Of a stretch of 64,000 nt of DNA, positions 43,584 to 49,584 are shown piece by piece (positions within the stretch are counted from its first letter, which is position 1; each line of letters starts with the position of its first letter). Both the position numbers and the translations under genes were made by a program. A model generated the notes under the pieces. The model was not told the DNA's origin and did no database searches. It worked only from the letters and a program-made list of their open reading frames with translations. The stretch is from positions 11,920 through 75,919 of the forward strand of contig DASPMW010000128.1 of the NCBI GenBank assembly GCA_035626855.1. Reading direction: 5' to 3'. This DNA comes from JAPWJZ01 sp035626855 (lineage in GTDB: Bacteria; Pseudomonadota; Alphaproteobacteria; Micavibrionales; UBA2020).

Positions 43584-44615
43584 ATGGGCGATTTCGACTT
43601 CAACCCGAAGAAAAAAGACGACAAAGGCATCGGCAAGATCCGCCTCGGCGAGGAGAGCGCAGCCGAGCAAAAGGAAACGGCCGTCAAAACGGCGACCAGG
43701 AAAAAATGGCTGATCGGCGGCGGCATTGCGACCGGCGCGCTTGTGCTGACCCTCGGTCTCACCGCCGTTTTCAATTCGAGCAGCGAGAAGCAGCCGGCGC
43801 CCCAGCCCCCTGCCGTCACGCAGACCCAGACTGCTCAGCCGCCTGTGACCCGCCAGCAGCCCGTTCCGCAGGATGAGAACACCGGCGCCATCTTGTTCCA
43901 GAGCATTGCGGACAAGCAGAGCGTGATCTACCGCGACCAGGTTTTGATTTATAAGGAAACTGATCGCGCCGGCCGCATGACGGGCACCGGCGAAGCCTAT
44001 CTGAGCGCCACCGGGCAGGCCGTTCCGTTCGGCAGCGATTTCGCGGTGCATGTGTCACTTTTCGAAAAAGGCGGTGTCAGCCTGCTGGTCGCCTCGGGCC
44101 CCTATGCCGGCAACCGCGTCGAGTTCTTCCCGACCGGCGTGCGCGGCACGAGCCGTGTGACCTATAGCCATGTGGGCGAGGAAAACCTAGGCTCCGACGG
44201 CATCACCATGCGCTTCACCGCCCTGCCGCAGGGGCAGCGCACCGAACAAACCGTCTCGATGAAAAGCCCGGCTATCCAGGGCAGCGGCGTGCAGATGCCT
44301 GGCAGCGCCTTTGAATACGACAAAAACGTTCGCGAGCGCGGCGAATATGTCCGCGCCTTCACGGTCAAAGGCAATGTTGAAGAAGGCGTGTTCCAGGTAA
44401 AGATCTGGAACGGCGACACCTACACCATCAACTTCGCCACGGGGCAATACACCGTCGACAGCGTCTTCCTTTTCCACCCGGATTATGTCGAGGAAACGCA
44501 GCGGACGGGGGTCAATATCGACGCCTCGACCATTCCGCTCGTCAAGGGCGTCGTCAACGTGGCGCCCGCCCATCGCGCGGCGCCTGCGCCTACCCGTCGC
44601 GGCCCGTCACGGTAA
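43584..44615 (+). CDS. Membrane-anchored protein with C-terminal periplasmic domain, fourth gene of the TelA-like operon
   Basis: A 343-residue protein with a charged cytosolic N-terminus (residues 1-45, MGDFDFNPKKKDDKGIGKIR) and one membrane segment (KKWLIGGGIATGALVLTLGL, about 46-66). A Pro/Gln/Thr-rich linker (70-100) follows, then a beta-rich domain of about 230 residues with repeated strands such as VSLLVASGPYAGNRVEFFPTG and FQVKIWNGDTYTINFATGQYT. By positive-inside reasoning the large domain is periplasmic. No family was recognised. GAGGAG ten bases upstream supports the start. It is last in the operon and is followed by a strong hairpin. It may anchor the three soluble partners at the membrane. 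Confidence 0.8.
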   Translation: MGDFDFNPKKKDDKGIGKIRLGEESAAEQKETAVKTATRKKWLIGGGIATGALVLTLGLTAVFNSSSEKQPAPQPPAVTQTQTAQPPVTRQQPVPQDENTGAILFQSIADKQSVIYRDQVLIYKETDRAGRMTGTGEAYLSATGQAVPFGSDFAVHVSLFEKGGVSLLVASGPYAGNRVEFFPTGVRGTSRVTYSHVGEENLGSDGITMRFTALPQGQRTEQTVSMKSPAIQGSGVQMPGSAFEYDKNVRERGEYVRAFTVKGNVEEGVFQVKIWNGDTYTINFATGQYTVDSVFLFHPDYVEETQRTGVNIDASTIPLVKGVVNVAPAHRAAPAPTRRGPSR

Positions 44616-44636
44616 CATTCGCGGGACAGGAAATAG

Positions 44637-44669
44637 CAAGGGGCGGCCAGTCATGCTGGCCGCCCCTTG
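44637..44669. terminator. Hairpin between convergent genes
   Basis: CAAGGGGCGGCCAG (44637-44650) pairs perfectly with CTGGCCGCCCCTTG (44656-44669) around a five-base loop. It ends the TelA-like operon on one strand and the glycine-zipper lipoprotein gene on the other. There is no T-run. Confidence 0.75.
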
Positions 44670-44694
44670 CCTGTCCAGCCTCTGAAAGAAGCGG

Positions 44695-44934
44695 TTATTC
44701 GTGGTTCTTGTCGTAGAGGTAGCCGCCGACAGCGCCGACGCCCGCACCGATCGCCGCGCCGCAGCCAACGCAGCCGCCGGTGACCGCCGTGCCGACAGCG
44801 CCGACGCCCGCGCCGATACCGGCGCCTGACAGGGTGCGCTGCTGGGTGGAATTCATGCCGCTGCAAGCGGTCAGGGAAAGAAGCGCAAGGGCGATTACCG
44901 GTGCGCGCAGTTTAGAGGTGAGGGATGTCGTCAT
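44695..44934 (-). CDS. Small glycine-zipper lipoprotein
   Basis: A 79-residue envelope lipoprotein. The signal peptide ends in the lipobox LTAC (Cys near residue 24). The mature part is almost entirely a glycine zipper (GAGIGAGVGAVGTAVTGGCVGCGAAIGAGVG, residues about 38-70) as in SlyB/YMGG-type outer membrane proteins. It ends in YLYDKNHE. AAGGAGAACGACCC before the ATG at 44934 fixes the start, so the longer upstream frame is not used. A GGAAC-N16-GGTT site at 44971-44995 suggests stress control. The CxxC in the zipper is unusual. Confidence 0.8.
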   Translation of the reverse strand: MTTSLTSKLRAPVIALALLSLTACSGMNSTQQRTLSGAGIGAGVGAVGTAVTGGCVGCGAAIGAGVGAVGGYLYDKNHE

Positions 44935-44970
44935 GGGTCGTTCTCCTTGGGTGAATTGCATCACCCGACA

Positions 44971-44995
44971 AACCCGCACCCTAAATCTTTGTTCC
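44971..44995 (-). promoter_or_regulatory. EcfG-type promoter for the glycine-zipper lipoprotein
   Basis: GGAAC (44991-44995) and GGTT (44971-44974) on the minus strand with 16 bases between. This differs from the GGAAC-N16/17-CGTT consensus by one base, 36 bases ahead of the ATG. Confidence 0.55.
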
Positions 44996-45003
44996 AAAAG
45001 AAA

Positions 45004-45076
45004 ACCGTCCGGCCCAGGGCAGGGGGCCGGACGGTGTTTACCGGGATTCAGTCTCAGGGCAGGGAGCGAATCCCGG
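45004..45076. terminator. Two adjacent hairpins after the EF-hand gene
   Basis: ACCGTCCGGCCC (45004-45015) pairs with GGGCCGGACGGT (45024-45035), 12 perfect pairs. CCGGGATTC (45041-45049) pairs with GAATCCCGG (45068-45076). They lie just past the EF-hand gene stop and upstream of the lipoprotein gene's promoter site. Confidence 0.6.
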
Positions 45077-45083
45077 ACGGTGG

Positions 45084-45740
45084 TTATTTGTTCAGGGCTG
45101 CTTCGGCGCGGTTTTTAGCGTCGATCGCCTCGTTATAAACGCCTTGCCATTCCTTTTTCTCGATGGCCTTGCTGTCGTCGACGTCGACCTGGTTGAACGC
45201 CTTGCCGGTGAATTCATGCGGCGACAGACCATTGTTGTTTTTGTCGAAGCGCGAGAGCTGCGTGTATTCCATGAAGCGCTCGTAGGTGACTTCCTGCTTG
45301 TCGGCCATGCCGTCATTGTCGAAGTCGTAAGTGATCTTCGTCATTTTCTCCATCGGCGCGACGGTCAGGACGGCCGGGCGCTCGAATTCATTGTTGTCGA
45401 TGACCATGTTGCCGTCGGTGTCGTAAAGGCCGAAAATCATCTCGCCCACTTCGGCGCGGGAGAGCAGGCCGTTGCGGTCAGCGTCGAAATCCTGGATATG
45501 AAGCGCGCGGGTGGTGGGCGCGAGCGGCGCGGGAACGACAGCCGTTTCCGTCAGCTTCGAGGAGGAAGTGGTCGTGCTGGTGGTCGTTTCAATTGTCGTC
45601 GGGGTCGTGGTGGTGGTCACCGTAGACTTGGCGGCAGGTACTTCTACAATTCTTTCGTGGACGACGGTGGTTTCGGCAACTGCCTGGTTTGCCAACAGCG
45701 CGGCCGCGGCGCAAAGCATCATAAATCCGGTCTTTTTCAT
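45084..45740 (-). CDS. Exported protein with five EF-hand-like loops
   Basis: A 218-residue protein with a signal peptide (MKKTGFMMLCAAAALLANQAVA, cleavage near residue 22) and a Thr-rich stretch (40-60). Five loops of EF-hand type follow: DADRNGLLSRAE at 86, DTDGNMVIDNNE at 107, DFDNDGMADKQE at 139, DKNNNGLSPHEF at 166 and DVDDSKAIEKKE at 186. The first four have the Asp/Asn and Gly positions of calcium loops and the fifth lacks the central Gly. It probably binds calcium in the periplasm. GGAGA nine bases before ATG 45740 sets the start. A perfect GGAAC-N17-CGTT site lies 33 bases upstream. Confidence 0.82.
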   Translation of the reverse strand: MKKTGFMMLCAAAALLANQAVAETTVVHERIVEVPAAKSTVTTTTTPTTIETTTSTTTSSSKLTETAVVPAPLAPTTRALHIQDFDADRNGLLSRAEVGEMIFGLYDTDGNMVIDNNEFERPAVLTVAPMEKMTKITYDFDNDGMADKQEVTYERFMEYTQLSRFDKNNNGLSPHEFTGKAFNQVDVDDSKAIEKKEWQGVYNEAIDAKNRAEAALNK

Positions 45741-45773
45741 GGGGTTCTCCATTAAGGGTTATCTCAGGGCGCA

Positions 45774-45799
45774 AACGATGTGATCGTAAAAGTAGTTCC
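45774..45799 (-). promoter_or_regulatory. EcfG-type promoter for the EF-hand gene
   Basis: GGAAC (45795-45799) and CGTT (45774-45777) on the minus strand with exactly 17 bases between. This is a perfect match to the alphaproteobacterial general-stress sigma consensus, 33 bases before the ATG. Confidence 0.75.
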
Positions 45800-45906
45800 T
45801 TCAATATGGCAACTCCGAAGGCTTTGATGAGACCTCCTAAATCGGGAACCATAACAGCGGTGTGGAGGTAAGCGCGCCGACGCTTAACACTCAAAGGAGC
45901 TACCCC

Positions 45907-46770
45907 ATGAAAAAACTCACCCTGCTCGGCGCCGTTTCCGCCCTTGCGCTGCTCGTTGCCGCACCGGCAATGGCTGAAACCGCCAAAGAAATGAACAAGG
46001 AATACAACCAGGAAGAGTCCTACGGCTCGCGTGGCAAGGATAGCGGCTCGATTGTTGACCGCAACCAGAACAACACCGAGGTCAAGGAAGACATCTCCGA
46101 CGCCACGGCTAAAGCTTCCGCGTCGATGCGCAACACCGCCGACGAGATCAAGGCATCCCTGATTGACGAGGACGTGAAGGTGAAGGCCTCCCCCGTCACG
46201 ATCAAATCGGCGACGACGGCTGACGGCATCATCGGCAAGCCGGTGGTCAACCAGGCGAATGACCGCATCGCAACCGTCGAGGACGTTATCCTTGACGCGA
46301 ACGGCGATGCAAAACTGATTGTCGTGAAAGACGGCGATTTCGCGGGCATGGGCGGCAAGCTTGCGGCCTTCGACTATGACGCCATCATCAGCCGCCAGGC
46401 GGATGGCGACGTCGTCATGCCGATCACCGAGCAGACTCTCGACAAGGTCGCTGAATTCTCCTACGACAAGTCGGACAAGGATAACGTTCGCGTCATCCCT
46501 GCCAACGGCTACAGCGTGAAGGGCCTGCTTGACGGCAATATCGTCGATGCGCAAGGCGAAAAACTGGCGACCATCGATAACGTATCGCTCAAAGCCGGCA
46601 AAGCCGACATGATCATCGCGAGCTATGGCAAGGTACTCGCCATGGGCGGCGACAAGGTCGCGCTCGATTTCGATACCGGCCGTCTTGTCCGCGACGGCAA
46701 GAATGTCGACCTGAAACTGAGCCAGAACCAGACGGCGAAGTTCAACACCTACAAAGACAACCACAAATAA
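45907..46770 (+). CDS. Exported protein with two PRC-barrel-like domains
   Basis: A 287-residue protein with a clear signal peptide (MKKLTLLGAVSALALLVAAPAMAETA). After a charged linker rich in Asn, Gln and Ser, two related barrels occur: IIGKPVVNQANDRIATVEDVILDANGDAKLIVVKDGDFAGMGGKLAAFD near residues 105-155, and VKGLLDGNIVDAQGEKLATIDNVSLKAGKADMIIASYGKVLAMGGDKVALDF near 205-255. Periplasmic PRC-barrel proteins of this kind are common in alphaproteobacterial stress regulons. AAAGGAG six bases before ATG 45907 sets the start. A partial GGAAC site at 45845 lacks a good -10. A hairpin separates it from csbD. Confidence 0.8.
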   Translation: MKKLTLLGAVSALALLVAAPAMAETAKEMNKEYNQEESYGSRGKDSGSIVDRNQNNTEVKEDISDATAKASASMRNTADEIKASLIDEDVKVKASPVTIKSATTADGIIGKPVVNQANDRIATVEDVILDANGDAKLIVVKDGDFAGMGGKLAAFDYDAIISRQADGDVVMPITEQTLDKVAEFSYDKSDKDNVRVIPANGYSVKGLLDGNIVDAQGEKLATIDNVSLKAGKADMIIASYGKVLAMGGDKVALDFDTGRLVRDGKNVDLKLSQNQTAKFNTYKDNHK

Positions 46771-46780
46771 ACAATCGGTA

Positions 46781-46812
46781 TCCGGCCTGCGCCCTTACGG
46801 GTTCAGGCCGGA
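46781..46812 (+). terminator. Hairpin between the PRC-barrel and CsbD genes
   Basis: TCCGGCCTG (46781-46789) pairs with CAGGCCGGA (46804-46812), with CCC and GGG in the loop adding pairs. There is no long T-run, so it may only attenuate or protect the upstream message. Confidence 0.5.
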
Positions 46813-46834
46813 ATCCCTTTCAAAGGATGGCGCA

Positions 46835-47038
46835 ATGAACGAAGACATTCTGCAAGGCAAGTGGAACGAGCTGAAAGGCTCTATCCAGGAGAAATGGGGC
46901 AAAATCACGGACGACGATATGACGCGCATCAACGGCGACCGCACCAAGCTCGCGGGCACGATCCAGAAGAATTATGGCATCGCGCGGGACGAAGCTGAAA
47001 AACAGCTCAAAGAGTGGGAGCAGCAGCATCGCGGATAA
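46835..47038 (+). CDS. CsbD family stress protein
   Basis: A 67-residue soluble protein, MNEDILQGKWNELKGSIQEKWGKITDDD, with the CsbD pattern of short helices and GKWNqlKG. It is a very common partner of general stress regulons (sigma-B in Bacillus, sigma-S and EcfG regulons in proteobacteria). Molecular role unknown. AAAGGA ten bases before the ATG is the binding site. It follows the PRC-barrel gene at 64 bases. Confidence 0.93.
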   Translation: MNEDILQGKWNELKGSIQEKWGKITDDDMTRINGDRTKLAGTIQKNYGIARDEAEKQLKEWEQQHRG

Positions 47039-47079
47039 CGCCGCGAATCCAGTTGGATCGCGCCAAAGGGTGTATCCAG

Positions 47080-47105
47080 TGAACCTTTATGCCTACCGCG
47101 CTGTT
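47080..47105 (+). promoter_or_regulatory. EcfG-type promoter for the DUF883 gene
   Basis: TGAAC (47080-47084) and TGTT (47102-47105) with 17 bases between. One mismatch in each half of the GGAAC-N17-CGTT consensus, about 35 bases ahead of the ATG. Confidence 0.4.
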
Positions 47106-47139
47106 AGTGCGTTGTGCCATGCAACATAGGAGACCAGTC

Positions 47140-47532
47140 ATGCAAAACACCACCACGAACACCATGGGCGGCAAGCCCAGCACCGGAGCGATCAGCCAGA
47201 CGCTCTCCTCTGACGTCAGCGATATCCGCAGCGACGTCCAGGCGCTCAAGGACGACGCCTGCGCGCTCACCGGCGACATCAAGGCAGCCGGTCTCGGCAG
47301 AGTTGCCGAAGCAAAAGGCGCCGCTATCGGCAAGGTCAACGAAGTCAAAGGTCTCGCTGTTGACAAGGTCAACGAAGTAAAGAACCTTGCGACGGAAAAG
47401 CTGGATTCGATCCTCGCTTCCAGCGACGAAAGCCTGAAGGCGATCGATGACGAGATCAAGGCGAACCCGCGCAGCGCGGTTGCTTTTGCTTTCGCCGCCG
47501 GTATCGTTGCAAGCTTCCTGTTCCGCCGGTAA
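47140..47532 (+). CDS. DUF883 (ElaB/YqjD-like) membrane-anchored protein
   Basis: A 130-residue protein. A long soluble amphipathic helix rich in Ala, Lys, Asp and Glu (residues 20-105, with repeated KVNEVK.LA) is followed by the family's end: IKANPRSAVAFAFAAGIVASFLFRR, a single C-terminal membrane anchor with basic tail. In E. coli YqjD binds ribosomes at the membrane in stationary phase. AGGAGACCAGTC before ATG 47140 sets the start, so the frame from 47089 is not used. It is five bases upstream of the YqjE-like gene, as in the yqjDE order of enterics. Confidence 0.85.
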   Translation: MQNTTTNTMGGKPSTGAISQTLSSDVSDIRSDVQALKDDACALTGDIKAAGLGRVAEAKGAAIGKVNEVKGLAVDKVNEVKNLATEKLDSILASSDESLKAIDDEIKANPRSAVAFAFAAGIVASFLFRR

Positions 47533-47537
47533 CTGCC

Positions 47538-47972
47538 ATGGCCATTATTCAGCCGATGGTCGCGCAGCTGCTCATCAACAGCGTTCTCAGCCGCAAGTCC
47601 AAAGCGCGCGGACGTAGCAAGGCGGAGTTTCTCCTGCTTGTTTCTTCCGGCTTTATGTCGCTTGTCGGCATCGTCTTCCTTTTCGTCGCCCTCTACGACT
47701 GGGCGATGCTTCACTACGCCGCGTGGATGGCTGCTGTCATCACCGGCGGCGTGGGCCTCGCGGTCGGCATGACTTTTGCCGCCATCGCCGGCGGCATGGA
47801 AGCAGAGCGCAAACGCCATGAACCCGAGCAAGCCGAAGACCCGGGAGAGGCATTGCTGGCCGCAATTGACCGCGCCACGCACGGCCTCGAAAAGCCCATC
47901 GCGGATAACCCGCGCACCTCGGTGCTGCTGGCTTCCCTCGCGGGCTATATGACTGGCAACAAGCTTCACTAA
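47538..47972 (+). CDS. YqjE/holin-3-like membrane protein with DUF883-like tail
   Basis: A 144-residue protein with two membrane segments (FLLLVSSGFMSLVGIVFLFVAL near 32-53, and WMAAVITGGVGLAVGMTFAAIA near 62-85), as in the phage-holin-like YqjE family. A charged linker follows. Its end, IADNPRTSVLLASLAGYMTGNKLH, resembles the C-terminal NPRSAV anchor of the protein encoded just upstream. It lies five bases after that gene, so the two are co-translated. Probably a stress-induced inner-membrane pair. A bidirectional terminator follows. Confidence 0.75.
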   Translation: MAIIQPMVAQLLINSVLSRKSKARGRSKAEFLLLVSSGFMSLVGIVFLFVALYDWAMLHYAAWMAAVITGGVGLAVGMTFAAIAGGMEAERKRHEPEQAEDPGEALLAAIDRATHGLEKPIADNPRTSVLLASLAGYMTGNKLH

Positions 47973-47990
47973 GAAGAAGCACACACACGG

Positions 47991-48022
47991 AAAAGCCGCC
48001 CTTTGACGAGGGCGGCTTTTTC
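47991..48022. terminator. Bidirectional intrinsic terminator
   Basis: AAAAGCCGCCCT (47991-48002) pairs with AGGGCGGCTTTT (48009-48020), with A and T runs on both sides. It serves the YqjE-like gene on the plus strand and the response regulator gene on the minus strand. Confidence 0.9.
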
Positions 48023-48041
48023 CTGTTTCACCGTTGCGTGA

Positions 48042-48782
48042 CTAATCGATGCTCTTGGCGTCGCCGCAGAACATATAGCCCACGCCGCGCACGGTCTTGA
48101 TCAGGGCCGGCGCAGCGGGGTCGTCGTTGAGCTTTTTGCGGATGCGCGCGACCTGCGTATCAATCACGCGATCATAGGCGTCGAATTTTCCGCCGGCGCG
48201 GGTAAGCTCGAACAGCTGCTCGCGCGACAGCACGCGGTTGGGGGCCATCACCAGCGCCTCCAGCAGCCGGAATTCCCCCGTCGTAAGGTCGGAGGCGGCG
48301 TGCTTTTCATCAAAAAGCTGGTACTGCTGGCGGTCAAGCAGCCAGCCGTTGAAAGCAATGCGCTTGGACTTCGCAAGCGGCTGGTCCTTATCGTTGGTGG
48401 GCGTCTTCTCGTCCGCGGCGGCACGGCGCAGTACGGCCTTGATGCGGGCTGACAGCTCGCGCATTTCAAACGGCTTGGTCAAATAGTCGTCAGCGCCCAT
48501 TTCCAGGCCCACGATCTTGTCGGCCGTCTCGTCCTTGCCGCTGACCACAATCACGGGGGCGCGGGTTTTCGCGCGAATCGACATCAGGAGCGTGAGGCCG
48601 TCATTATCCGGCAGCATCAGGTCGAGCAGGATGATATCGGGCTGGGTCGTTTCGAGTTTAGCCATGGTTTCCGCGCCGTTTGACGCAGTCAGCAGCTGAT
48701 AGCCCTGATTCTCGAGATACGTGCGCATCACGAGCTGCAGGTTTTCGTCGTCATCTACTGCCAGTACCGTAGCCTTGTGCAC
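48042..48782 (-). CDS. OmpR/PhoB-type response regulator
   Basis: A 246-residue two-component regulator. The receiver domain (residues 5-120) has the acidic pair DDD near 10-12, the phospho-acceptor Asp in IILLDLMLPDNDGL near 54, and the Lys in YLTKPFEMREL near 105. The winged-helix DNA-binding domain (145-240) ends VIDTQVARIRKKLNDDPAAPALIKTVRGVGYMF. It has no sigma-like domain and so is not PhyR. The partner kinase is not fixed. The hybrid kinase 1 kb away is a candidate, but it already has its own receiver. It is divergent from the ECF sigma gene with 186 bases between the starts. Confidence 0.93.
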   Translation of the reverse strand: MHKATVLAVDDDENLQLVMRTYLENQGYQLLTASNGAETMAKLETTQPDIILLDLMLPDNDGLTLLMSIRAKTRAPVIVVSGKDETADKIVGLEMGADDYLTKPFEMRELSARIKAVLRRAAADEKTPTNDKDQPLAKSKRIAFNGWLLDRQQYQLFDEKHAASDLTTGEFRLLEALVMAPNRVLSREQLFELTRAGGKFDAYDRVIDTQVARIRKKLNDDPAAPALIKTVRGVGYMFCGDAKSID

Positions 48783-48968
48783 CCGATCGCCGTTCTATGG
48801 AAATTCAAAGCGCGGAATTTACTATAACCGGTCGTTTATAGGGTTTTTGTCACGCAAATGAAACAATTTTTTTCGCGACGCTTACTTGAGCTTCAAAACG
48901 CGGTTACAGGCGAAAGCTATCCTTAGATCAGTAGCAAAAACAACCGTACTGAACTTAGGAGCTGACAA

Positions 48969-49529
48969 ATGTTTGAGCAAAAAGCCCTCGTCGCTGAAAT
49001 GGAAAACCTCCGCCGCTTTGCCCTGCGCCTGACGCGCAACGCAAGCGACGCGGAAGACCTCGTCCAGTCGACCCTGCTGCGCGCTCTCGAGAAGCAGGAT
49101 TACTTTGAGACCGGCACCAACCTCTTCAGCTGGACCTCGAAAATCATGTTCAACCTGTTTGCGTCGCAGTACCGCCGCAAGAAGAAATTCGAAACCCAGT
49201 ACGATCCCGAGCCGTATCTGGCGCATGCGCAAGTCGGTCCGAGCCAGGAAGTCACCGCCGACCTTTCCAAAGTGAAAGAGGCGATGAAGCAGCTCTCTCA
49301 GGAACATCGCGATATGCTGGTCCTGGTCTGCATCCGCGGGTTGCGCTACGAAGAAGTCTCTGAAATGCTGCAGATCCCGGTCGGCACCGTGCGCTCGCGC
49401 CTGTTCCGCGCCCGCAAGCAGCTGCAGGAAGTGCTTGATACGACGCCGGCACTACCGCGCGTTGCCGCAGAGCGCGTTTTCGGCGCGCTGCCCGATGCCA
49501 GCGAGGAGAGCAAGCTGGCCCAGGCTTAA
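48969..49529 (+). CDS. ECF sigma factor, possibly EcfG-type
   Basis: A 186-residue sigma factor with only regions 2 and 4. Region 2 is LRRFALRLTRNASDAEDLVQSTLLRALEKQDYFETGTNLFSWTSKIMFNLF (residues 14-64). Region 4 is LRYEEVSEMLQIPVGTVRSRLFRARKQLQEVL (about 124-155). The LRRFAL...GTN..SW pattern matches EcfG/ECF15-like general-stress sigma factors. Seven GGAAC-type sites in this window fit that idea, but the pairing is inference. GGAGCTGAC before the ATG is the binding site. Nearby are a hybrid kinase and a small anti-sigma-like protein but no typical phyR or nepR. Confidence 0.88.
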   Translation: MFEQKALVAEMENLRRFALRLTRNASDAEDLVQSTLLRALEKQDYFETGTNLFSWTSKIMFNLFASQYRRKKKFETQYDPEPYLAHAQVGPSQEVTADLSKVKEAMKQLSQEHRDMLVLVCIRGLRYEEVSEMLQIPVGTVRSRLFRARKQLQEVLDTTPALPRVAAERVFGALPDASEESKLAQA

Positions 49530-49552
49530 GCTGCAAGCTGCTCAAAACAAAA

Positions 49553-49579
49553 AAGCCCCCGGCGACGGGGGCTTTTTTT
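49553..49579. terminator. Bidirectional intrinsic terminator
   Basis: AAGCCCCC (49553-49560) pairs with GGGGGCTT (49567-49574) and is followed by a T-run. An A-run on the other side serves the convergent kinase gene. Confidence 0.9.
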
Positions 49580-49584
49580 CTGCC

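Noticed and set aside
45845..45870. EcfG-type promoter for the PRC-barrel gene
   Set aside because: GGAAC is present, but the -10 position reads GGTA or AGGT instead of CGTT, so I did not list it as a site although control by the same sigma factor remains possible.
48042..48782. PhyR, the usual partner of EcfG
   Set aside because: The protein has a receiver followed by a winged-helix DNA-binding domain and lacks the N-terminal sigma-like domain of PhyR.
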